NCBI GenBank assembly: GCA_045605385.1
Contig: JAZUPW010000063.1
Coordinates: 1-6,929, forward strand
Reading direction: 5' to 3'
DNA length: 6,929 nt
Source: SIG607 sp045605385
GTDB taxonomy: Bacteria; Bacillota; Clostridia; Oscillospirales; Acutalibacteraceae
Shown: piece by piece, positions 1 through 6,158 of the stretch
Position numbering within the stretch: position 1 is the stretch's first letter
Layout of the letters: every line of letters begins with the position of its first letter
Translations under genes and position numbers: made by a program
Notes under the pieces: generated by a model
What the model was told of the DNA's origin: nothing
The model's database searches: none
Seen by the model: only the letters and a program-made list of their open reading frames with translations

Positions 1-1
1 T

Positions 2-2644
2 TTTGGTGAAGACGGTAATTCTTTATATACGTTATATATTTATTCTTATAACGGAATAACTTACTATGTAAATGAAGCAGGTGCGCTTTTAGGCAGTAGT
101 ACTGATTACAAAATTTTTGATGAAAACTATATTACTATATCAGGTGACTATATGCGTATACTTCTCAGCGATTTTGAAGTGTATGAACTTGGAGACGAAG
201 CATCAGGAGATAATTTGGTTTTAAACGGCAGTTTTAATAAAGACCTCTCACACTGGATCCCCTGCACAAAGGGAACAACGCTTTCCTGGAATGAAGAAGG
301 GTTTGCAACTGCTACCGTGAATACTGCGGGCTACTGTTTGATTCACAGTAACGTATTTGAGGTTAAAGAAAAAACTGACTTAGTGTTTGAGTTCAGTTAT
401 AAGTCAAATAAGGATTATACAGCCGATGATTTTACAGTTTATCTGCTTGTTTATACTGCTGAAAGTTTAGAAGGCAAAGATAAGGAATATTTAGGTGCCG
501 ACGGCGCGTTACCCGGTGGATATAAAGGCTCCAACAAAACGCTTGTGCCAAAAACCTCGTGGCAAAACGGAAAAATAGAATTTACTGTGCCTGCGGGCTA
601 TAGTTACGGTCAGGTGCAATTCGGTTTCCGTGGCAGAGTTCCTGTTGGCGATAGTTTTAGTGTTGATGACGTTAAAGTTTACAGAAAAATAGATATTTTA
701 GACCGTATTAACGAAGCAATTGAAAATGAAGACTTCTTTGAATTTAAAGAACTTATAAAGAGTAAATCGGCAGGCATTGTGTATGAAACAATGAAAATAG
801 ACGAGGAGTTTTTTGCTGTTCTTAAAGCGTTAAAAACGGCTAAAGGCGAAGACTTAACTGCCAATGATATCTATACCGCATCTATAAACAAGGTGGATGA
901 TATTGGGAACAAACTTGAGTTATTTGTTGAAGAAAGTTTAATTGATAAAAACAACACAACGGCAACCTTTGAAGTTATGACTCCGAAACTTGAAGGTCAA
1001 GTTATTGATTTAAGCGGTGGTTTTGTTTGTGATGACATACAAAAAGGCATATACACAGGTGCATTTGACCCAAGCAGAATAACCGAAGATACCCGTCCTT
1101 GGGAATGTCTTGGAAGTGTAGACGGAAACGTAATAAAGGTTGGCGATAAATACCACTATTATTATAGAGGTGTTGACGATGAAGTTGTTGGTGTAGACAG
1201 TTACGTTGGCGGTGGAGAAACCTTGCCGTTGGCTAATTATATGAACGTTTGTGTGGCTGTTAGCGATGACGGAATAAACTGGACACGCCCCGAACTTAAT
1301 TTGAACGAGTTTATATATAACGGCGAAAGTCTTCCTAACAACATTATTATAAGTAATATATCTGAAAAATGCAGCGGCGGACATATAGCAAGTTTCCATG
1401 CATTTGAAGATAAAAATCCCAATGCCGACAGCGATAAACTTTATAAAGCATTAATGCCGGTTGTAAAAGAAAAGAACTGGTGGGGCTTTTATATTTATGC
1501 TTTAGAATCGGCAGACGGAATTAACTGGGAATTTATGAATGGCGGTCAACCCGTTATAGATACACCTTTAACTAACGTTTTAGACTCACAGAACGTTGTA
1601 ATATACAACAGCGAAAAAGGTGAGTATGAATTCTTCTTCAGAAAATGGCGCGATAATGAAGATTACGGCGAACAGCGTGCTATATGTATGATTTCTTCAA
1701 AAGATTTTATTAATTGGAGCAGTATAGACGAAGCGCCTTTCCTTGATTATTATTCCGATAAAACCGAAGAAGATCTTATAGAGCGTAACATAGGTTATAA
1801 CGGATACCATCCCGACGGTTATCAGTTCTATACCAACGCTATTGACACTTACGAACGCGCACCGCATATTTATATAGGAATGCCTACGCGTTATCTTGGT
1901 ACAAAAGGAACCGAGGTTGCACCTTATTTGGCGGCAAGCCGTGACGGTGTGAATTTCAAACTTTGGGACACAAAACTTATTGAGCCTTCAGCAGAACTTG
2001 GTCGCGACGGTAACCGTTCTAATTATGCGATTCCCGGAATTTTCAGAACAAGTGAAAAGGAATATTCTTTCTTTGCAAGCCGTAACTTTAAAAATTCGGG
2101 CTGTATTATAGATAGATTCTCTTTCCGTGTGGACGGATTTGTTGCGGCGGTAGGCGATGCACAGGGTAAACAGGTAGTAACAACCCCCGTTACATTTGGC
2201 GGTAACAGTCTTGTAGTAAACTTTGAAGCGCAAAGCGGTACTGTTCGCGCTCAACTTACCGATGCGGACGGAAACGTGCTTGAAGGATTCAGTTTTGATG
2301 ACTGTTCTGCAATCACGGGTGATTCTATTGAACAGGAAATTAAGTTCAAGGGTGATTTAAGCGCAATTAATCAGCCTGTAAAAATTTGTTTTGAACTAAT
2401 AGATGCAAAACTATATTCTTACAAATTTACAAATAGTTCACAAGAGGTATTAACCGGCGATATTAATGCCGATAACGCTGTAAATGCGGCAGACCTTGCA
2501 ATACTTAAAAAGGTTATTGCGGGAATCACACCGCTTGATGCCGAAGAAGTTAAGAACTATAACGTTGATGAAAATTTAGGAATACCAAATGCTTCTGATT
2601 TAGCATTACTTAAGAAAATAGTTGCAGGAATTATAACCGTTTAA
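2..2644 (+). CDS. Secreted modular GH32/GH43-like beta-propeller protein with CBM and dockerin (5' partial)
   Basis: The reading frame is open from base 2 with no stop, so the ATG at 152 is internal and the start and any signal peptide lie upstream. Modules in order: bases 2-180, last strands of a jelly-roll-like domain (ends SDFEVYEL); 212-688, a CBM4/9-like module opening NLVLNGSFN and closing FSVDDVKVYRK; 689-985, a charged helical linker; 989 to about 2130, a five-bladed propeller resembling GH32/GH43-type enzymes, with an S-x-DGxNW-like blade motif four times (near 1260, 1505, 1690 and 1935) and an early VGDKYHYYYRG strand; 2130-2434, a beta-sandwich (GFVAAVG to KLYSYKFT); 2450-2644, a type I dockerin with two Ca-binding segments. 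The dockerin implies attachment to a cohesin scaffold outside the cell. The sugar substrate and catalytic acids cannot be assigned by eye; a non-hydrolytic glycan-binding role is possible. It ends at a strong terminator and converges with the kinase gene. Module order is well supported, the exact glycosidase family is not. Confidence 0.85.
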   Translation, partial: FGEDGNSLYTLYIYSYNGITYYVNEAGALLGSSTDYKIFDENYITISGDYMRILLSDFEVYELGDEASGDNLVLNGSFNKDLSHWIPCTKGTTLSWNEEGFATATVNTAGYCLIHSNVFEVKEKTDLVFEFSYKSNKDYTADDFTVYLLVYTAESLEGKDKEYLGADGALPGGYKGSNKTLVPKTSWQNGKIEFTVPAGYSYGQVQFGFRGRVPVGDSFSVDDVKVYRKIDILDRINEAIENEDFFEFKELIKSKSAGIVYETMKIDEEFFAVLKALKTAKGEDLTANDIYTASINKVDDIGNKLELFVEESLIDKNNTTATFEVMTPKLEGQVIDLSGGFVCDDIQKGIYTGAFDPSRITEDTRPWECLGSVDGNVIKVGDKYHYYYRGVDDEVVGVDSYVGGGETLPLANYMNVCVAVSDDGINWTRPELNLNEFIYNGESLPNNIIISNISEKCSGGHIASFHAFEDKNPNADSDKLYKALMPVVKEKNWWGFYIYALESADGINWEFMNGGQPVIDTPLTNVLDSQNVVIYNSEKGEYEFFFRKWRDNEDYGEQRAICMISSKDFINWSSIDEAPFLDYYSDKTEEDLIERNIGYNGYHPDGYQFYTNAIDTYERAPHIYIGMPTRYLGTKGTEVAPYLAASRDGVNFKLWDTKLIEPSAELGRDGNRSNYAIPGIFRTSEKEYSFFASRNFKNSGCIIDRFSFRVDGFVAAVGDAQGKQVVTTPVTFGGNSLVVNFEAQSGTVRAQLTDADGNVLEGFSFDDCSAITGDSIEQEIKFKGDLSAINQPVKICFELIDAKLYSYKFTNSSQEVLTGDINADNAVNAADLAILKKVIAGITPLDAEEVKNYNVDENLGIPNASDLALLKKIVAGIITV

Positions 2645-2656
2645 AATTGTATTAAT

Positions 2657-2694
2657 AAAAATCACCTTATGAGAAATACATAAGGTGATTTTTT
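2657..2694. terminator. Intrinsic terminator, bidirectional, between convergent units
   Basis: Perfect 14-bp inverted repeat: left arm 2657-2670, right arm 2680-2693, core ATCACCTTAT/ATAAGGTGAT, loop of 9 nt. A run of T closes the right arm on the plus strand, and the A run of the left arm gives a T run on the minus strand, so it can end transcription from both sides. It lies 13 bp after the stop of the dockerin protein and just beyond the stop of the minus-strand nucleoside hydrolase remnant. Confidence 0.93.
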
Positions 2695-2695
2695 G

Positions 2696-2993
2696 TTATT
2701 TATAGTATTTAGATTCTTTTACAAGGCTGTTAATTACGTCTTCTATTTGCTTGTAATCCTTCTTAACAAGCAAATAAGTGTGATTTCCGCCTTCTTTTGT
2801 TTCAAAGGTTGTGACGCCTTGAAAAAACAAGTTCACCGGGCCATTCTTCACAAACGGTTTGCGCTGCTTCAATGAAATTTTTAATATTCCATTCGGCTTT
2901 TACGTTTATATTAAAGGGCCAACTTTCTTTGAATCGCCCACCCATAACAACGGTGCGTTTAAGTTTTTTTGTAATAAGTTCTTTTTTTATTGT
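2696..2993 (-). pseudogene. Nucleoside hydrolase-like gene remnant (truncated, frameshifted)
   Basis: No intact gene is present, but the minus strand carries two pieces of a nucleoside hydrolase (IUNH superfamily) in different frames. Piece 1, reading from about 2993 down to 2820, includes KKLKRTVVMGGRF, then AEWNI, AAQTVCEEWPGELVFS; this matches the family's mid-protein order of a (V/I)MGG strand, an EWNI-type segment and a WPGxxVFS strand. It then hits a TGA at 2802-2804. Piece 2, from about 2825 down to the TAA at 2696-2698, reads GVTTFETKEGGNHTYLL, then KKDYKQIEDVINSLVKE, which looks like the family's C-terminus. The roughly 150 N-terminal residues that include the Asp-rich catalytic site are absent, and the stretch that should join the pieces (several tens of residues) is missing. 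The frame switch falls at a run of six A (2822-2827). It starts directly at the stop of the kinase-regulator, so the ancestral gene was probably its operon partner. Family identity is from recalled motifs; the pseudogene state follows from the stops and missing parts. Confidence 0.72.
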
Positions 2994-4222
2994 TACTGCC
3001 TTTCTTTGCGGTATTTAAGCGGTAAAGTGTTGTATTTTTCTTTAAATTTATTTCTGAAAAAGGTTTCGTTGGTATAGCCAACGCTTTCTATAATTTCAAT
3101 TATGGGCATTCTTGTGTTTTTAAGTAACTTTGCCGCTTCGGTAAGGCGGTAATCGCAAAGTAAATCGGAAAAGGTGAGTCCAAAATTATCTTTAATAAGT
3201 TTTCCTGTGTATACTCTTGAATAGCCTAATTTTTTAGATAACTCTTCAAGATTAGCGGATTTTAAGTTTTCCTTTATATATTTGCTTATTACCTTGGTGC
3301 GAAGTGAAAGGCTTGAAGATGGGTTATATTCGCTGAATTCTTTTAGCGCTTTTTCAACTTCTGTATAACAGGGAATAGAGGGAGCGGCGCCTTTTTTTGT
3401 TACTGCCAAAGCAGAGGCGGCGCAACAGAATTTAAGGTTTTCTTCCATACTTATTCCCGTAATTAATCCAAAAACAAAATAACCGATAAAAGTATCCCCG
3501 GCGGCGGTGGTGTCTACCGCAGTTACTTTAAATGCGCTTTGGTGGATTCTTTTGGTCGCATCGGCATAAACGGCGCCGCTTTTACCAAGAGTAAGTACAA
3601 CCTTTAAGTCTTTTGCGTTGTTTAAAATGGTGTTAAGCGATTGAATGCTGTCATTTGTGCCCGTAAAACCTTCACATTCGGTTTCATTAAGAATTAAATA
3701 ACTTATTTTAGAAAGGTCAATTTCCTTTAAATTTTCGCTGAAAGGCGCAGGGTTAAATACAATCTGCATACCTTTTTTATATGCTTCATCTATTATGTAC
3801 TCAATATTATTTATTTCGTTCTGAAGTATAATAATATCATTTTTGCCAAATTCGGCTAAAACAGAATTAATATATTCTTTATCTATTAATTGGTTAGAAC
3901 CGCCGAATAAAAAGATGCTGTTTTCACCGCCGGCACTTACCTGAATAACAGCGTGTCCGTTTTTACAAGAACTTCTTTTTAAATAACTTGTATCTACTTT
4001 GTTTTCTGTAAGAATGTCATTTAACATATCACCGTCTTCGCCAATGCATCCCGCGTGAAAAACCTTTCCGCCCGCTTTAGCAACGGCAATAGATTGATTA
4101 AGCCCTTTTCCACCTGCAAACAGTTCAAGGTTATTAGCCGAAATTGTTTCGCCCGGCACTACAATGTGTTCTACGCTGTAAACGTAGTCAATATTACAAG
4201 AACCAAAATTAAGTACCTTCAA
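2993..4222 (-). CDS. PfkB-family (ribokinase-like) sugar kinase fused to an AraC-type DNA-binding domain
   Basis: Two domains in 409 residues. Residues 1 to about 297 are a complete PfkB kinase: NID with sugar-binding Asp12 near the N-terminus, GGKGLNQ (37-43, signature 1), GEDG (61-64), NPAP (157-160), NETE (179-182), TLGKSGA (211-217), and DTTAAGDTF (237-245) with the anion hole and catalytic base Asp243. GGKGxNQ, NPAP and NETE are typical of ribokinases, so ATP-dependent phosphorylation of ribose or a similar sugar is likely; the true sugar is unknown. Residues about 308-409 hold two helix-turn-helix units of an AraC/XylS domain (324-348 and 372-398; YTNETFFRNKFKEKYN is the family signature). 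A free-standing ribokinase is near 310 residues, so the tail is an added domain, not a read-through. The start is set at TTG 4222, giving MKVLNFGS: AGAGG (4231-4235) lies 8 nt upstream, whereas the GTG at 4231 overlaps that site. Cytoplasmic. Transcribed divergently from the GH20 genes; a direct regulatory role there is inference. Confidence 0.92.
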   Translation of the reverse strand: MKVLNFGSCNIDYVYSVEHIVVPGETISANNLELFAGGKGLNQSIAVAKAGGKVFHAGCIGEDGDMLNDILTENKVDTSYLKRSSCKNGHAVIQVSAGGENSIFLFGGSNQLIDKEYINSVLAEFGKNDIIILQNEINNIEYIIDEAYKKGMQIVFNPAPFSENLKEIDLSKISYLILNETECEGFTGTNDSIQSLNTILNNAKDLKVVLTLGKSGAVYADATKRIHQSAFKVTAVDTTAAGDTFIGYFVFGLITGISMEENLKFCCAASALAVTKKGAAPSIPCYTEVEKALKEFSEYNPSSSLSLRTKVISKYIKENLKSANLEELSKKLGYSRVYTGKLIKDNFGLTFSDLLCDYRLTEAAKLLKNTRMPIIEIIESVGYTNETFFRNKFKEKYNTLPLKYRKERQ

Positions 4223-4235
4223 AATAAGCACCTCT
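4220..4235 (-). promoter_or_regulatory. Ribosome binding site that decides a TTG start
   Basis: On the minus strand AGAGG (4235-4231) is followed by 8 nt and then TTG (4222-4220), which opens the conserved ribokinase N-terminus MKVLNFGS. The longer in-frame GTG at 4231-4229 shares a base with the Shine-Dalgarno sequence and cannot use it, so the shorter protein is the better call. Confidence 0.8.
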
Positions 4236-4276
4236 TTAGAATATTATATTATTATTTTAGCATACTTTTTGTCTAT

Positions 4277-4305
4277 ATTATACTACAAAATGTCGGCAAA
4301 AACAA
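4277..4305 (-). promoter_or_regulatory. Promoter of the kinase-AraC gene
   Basis: On the minus strand a perfect -10 TATAAT (4282-4277) sits 17 bp from a -35-like TTGTTT (4305-4300). The expected transcript start is near 4270, leaving a leader of about 45 nt with the AGAGG site. The -35 is weak, which suits a promoter that needs an activator. The region is AT-rich, so other -10-like matches exist (for example 4243-4248). Confidence 0.6.
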
Positions 4306-4336
4306 ACAAATTGCAATACTGCGTAATTGTCTTGGT

Positions 4337-4399
4337 TAGCCAAAGCAAAGCGAAAAATACTTGTTTCAAAATTTGATTCTAGTTTGAATGCTTTGGCTA
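4337..4399. repeat. Perfect 11-bp inverted repeat between divergent promoters (candidate operator pair)
   Basis: TAGCCAAAGCA (4337-4347) and its exact reverse complement TGCTTTGGCTA (4389-4399) lie in the divergent intergenic region. Centre-to-centre spacing is 52 bp, close to five helical turns. A shorter pair, TTCAAA (4365-4370) and TTTGAA (4383-4388), lies inside. The right arm ends 43 bp before the -35 of the GH20 promoter and the left arm starts 31 bp before the -35 of the kinase promoter, so both arms are upstream of both promoters, as expected for activator sites or a looping operator. There is no T run, so it is not a terminator. The binding protein is not known; the adjacent kinase-AraC fusion is the obvious candidate, by inference only. 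Confidence 0.75.
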
Positions 4400-4442
4400 G
4401 AGTATAGTTATATTTTAAGCGGTATTTTGTATTATTTTTATA

Positions 4443-4471
4443 TATACAAAAATAAAATGTTGTGATATAAT
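4443..4471 (+). promoter_or_regulatory. Extended -10 promoter of the GH20 operon
   Basis: TGATATAAT (4463-4471) is a consensus extended -10 (TGnTATAAT). A -35-like TATACA (4443-4448, four of six consensus bases) lies 17 bp before the TATAAT. Transcription would start near 4478, giving a leader of about 43 nt before the first GH20 gene. Confidence 0.72.
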
Positions 4472-4507
4472 TGTATCATCTTAAAAGGTAAGAAGCCTTT
4501 AAAAGAC

Positions 4508-4512
4508 AGGAG
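4508..4512 (+). promoter_or_regulatory. Ribosome binding site of the first GH20 gene
   Basis: AGGAG lies 8 nt before the ATG at 4521. This is a consensus Shine-Dalgarno sequence at ideal distance and fixes the start, which agrees with the N-terminus of the downstream paralogue (MS..YLGSMIDCSRNAVM). Confidence 0.88.
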
Positions 4513-4520
4513 ATGTTGTT

Positions 4521-6146
4521 ATGAGTGAAAAAAACTATTTAGGCAGTATGATAGACTGTTCGCGTAATGCCGTTATGAATATGGCATCGGTAAAGCGCTA
4601 TATAGATTATCTTGCAAAAATGGGCTACAATATGCTTATGCTTTACACCGAAGATACGTGGGAAGTTAATAATCAACCTCTTTTTGGTTATAAGCGCGGC
4701 AAATATTCAAAAGAACAGTTAAAAGAAATTGTTGCTTACGGCGAAGAAAAGGGCATAGAACTTATTCCTTGTATTCAAACACTCGGCCACTTAAAAACAA
4801 TTTTCCGATGGAGAGAATATAATAATGTTCAAAATTGCGGTGCAACTTTGCTTGTAGATGACGAAAACACCTATAAACTTATAGACGATATGCTTTCTAC
4901 CGTAAAAGAGTGCTTTAAATCTAAAAAAGTACATATTGGTATGGATGAAGCGTACGATATAAACTTAGGCAAATATTTAACACTTCACGGTATGACCGAC
5001 CGTTTTGAGGTTTTAAAACGCCACATGAAAAGGGTTGCCGATATGGTAAAGGGCTATGGCCTTGAACCTATTATGTGGAGTGATATGTTCTTTGCTATGT
5101 CTACTCCCGATGGCGAATATTATACTTATGATACCGAAATAATTTCCAATGAAGTTGCGGCTACCGTGCCCGATAATATGGAACTTGTTTACTGGGATTA
5201 TTGGACTCCTTCGAAAAAACGCGCTGACTGTATGCTTACCGCACATAAAAAATTCAATAAACCTATATGGTTTGCGGGCGGAGCGCTTACATGGCAAGGA
5301 TTTACTCCTCACAACAAAAAGGCTATAGGCTGTTTTGAACGTGCTTTGTTAAGTTGCAGAGAAATGGACGTTAAGAACGTTATTGTAACCTGCTGGGGCG
5401 ATGACGGAAGCGAAACAAGTAAGTTTTCGGTGCTTCCTATGCTTTTCTATGCGGCAGAAACGTATCGCGGTAACGATGATTTAGAAAGCATTAAAGCAAA
5501 GTTTGAAGAAATTTTTAGTTTCCCGTTTGATGACTTTATGAAAATAGATTATCCTATTGCACCGAATATAGAGGACCTTGAACTTTATTTTGAACCCGAC
5601 CGTTATATGTTCTATAACGACCCATTCCTTGGTATTTACGATGACCTTGTAGATGAATCTACCAACGGTTGGGATGAAGTTTATAAAGGCTATGCAAAAG
5701 AACTTTATGAACTTGGTAAAAATGAAGAGTTTGGTTATTTATTTAATTCTGCTGCTGCAGATTGCGATTTTATGAGTGTTAAGTATAACCTTGGCAAACG
5801 CACTCGCGCTGCTTACGATGCAAAAGATAAAACTGCTTTAAAGGAACTTTTACCTGTTTACGATGAAGCAATAGAAAAACTTAACGTTTTCTATGAAAAC
5901 TTCCGTACACTCTGGTATCGTGATAATACCGATAATGGCTTTGAGGTTCAGGATATACGATTGGGCGGTCTTGAAAAAAGACTTAAAAACTGTAAGCGTA
6001 CGTTAGAAGACTATATAAACGGTAAAATTGAAACAATACCTCAACTTGATGAACCTGTTATTAAAAGACACGGTTATGAAGACAAAAAAGAATTTAAGTG
6101 GGGCAGATTTGTAACTGCAAACCTTATTTCGCATTACACAATTTAA
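4521..6146 (+). CDS. Family 20 beta-N-acetylhexosaminidase-like glycosidase, cytoplasmic (first paralogue)
   Basis: A 541-residue protein without a signal peptide or membrane segment, so it acts in the cytoplasm on imported oligosaccharides. The TIM barrel spans about residues 5-320: MIDCSRNAVM strand 1, YNMLMLYTEDTWEV, IELIPCIQTLGHL (81-91), then VHIGMDEA (137-144) with the GH20 catalytic pair Asp142-Glu143. In this family Glu is the acid/base and Asp orients the substrate 2-acetamido group. MWSDMFF (185-191), LVYWDYW (222-228), FAGGALTW (251-258) and CWGDDG (291-296) are later strands with the aromatic residues expected to line the -1 site. Residues about 340-541 form a helical C-terminal domain with a conserved-looking FEVQDIRLGGL. 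The architecture recalls stand-alone cytoplasmic GH20 enzymes such as pneumococcal GH20C, rather than surface multidomain hexosaminidases. GlcNAc versus GalNAc preference cannot be read. It is first in an operon with a close paralogue 12 nt downstream. Confidence 0.9.
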   Translation: MSEKNYLGSMIDCSRNAVMNMASVKRYIDYLAKMGYNMLMLYTEDTWEVNNQPLFGYKRGKYSKEQLKEIVAYGEEKGIELIPCIQTLGHLKTIFRWREYNNVQNCGATLLVDDENTYKLIDDMLSTVKECFKSKKVHIGMDEAYDINLGKYLTLHGMTDRFEVLKRHMKRVADMVKGYGLEPIMWSDMFFAMSTPDGEYYTYDTEIISNEVAATVPDNMELVYWDYWTPSKKRADCMLTAHKKFNKPIWFAGGALTWQGFTPHNKKAIGCFERALLSCREMDVKNVIVTCWGDDGSETSKFSVLPMLFYAAETYRGNDDLESIKAKFEEIFSFPFDDFMKIDYPIAPNIEDLELYFEPDRYMFYNDPFLGIYDDLVDESTNGWDEVYKGYAKELYELGKNEEFGYLFNSAAADCDFMSVKYNLGKRTRAAYDAKDKTALKELLPVYDEAIEKLNVFYENFRTLWYRDNTDNGFEVQDIRLGGLEKRLKNCKRTLEDYINGKIETIPQLDEPVIKRHGYEDKKEFKWGRFVTANLISHYTI

Positions 6147-6158
6147 GTAGGTGTTTTT

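Noticed and set aside
152..2644. ATG at 152 as the true start of the dockerin protein, with AGGTG a few bases before it
   Set aside because: The frame is open back to base 2 and the upstream residues read as the last strands of a beta domain that continues through the ATG; a secreted dockerin protein would also need a signal peptide, and none follows this ATG.
2820..2830. Programmed frameshift at the A6 run joining the two nucleoside hydrolase pieces
   Set aside because: Even with a frameshift the joined product lacks the N-terminal catalytic half and a central stretch, so it could not be a functional enzyme.
2693..3077. Two short plus-strand open frames (60 and 72 codons) after the dockerin gene
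   Set aside because: They overlap the terminator, the nucleoside hydrolase remnant and the kinase 3' end on the opposite strand, have low-complexity Phe/Tyr-rich products and no proper ribosome binding site.
4223..4231. GTG at 4231-4229 as start of the kinase-AraC protein
   Set aside because: It overlaps the AGAGG ribosome binding site; TTG at 4222 has correct spacing and matches the ribokinase N-terminus.
4055..4339. Plus-strand 94-codon open frame over the 5' end of the kinase gene
   Set aside because: Shadow of the kinase gene running through its promoter; no family resemblance and no ribosome binding site.
4337..4399. Inverted repeat as a transcription terminator or riboswitch
   Set aside because: The arms are separated by 41 bp, no T run follows on either strand, and both arms lie upstream of the predicted transcript starts.
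4484..4500. Small hairpin AAAGG/CCTTT in the leader of the GH20 operon
   Set aside because: Only five base pairs with a 7-nt loop; too weak and too likely by chance in AT-rich DNA.
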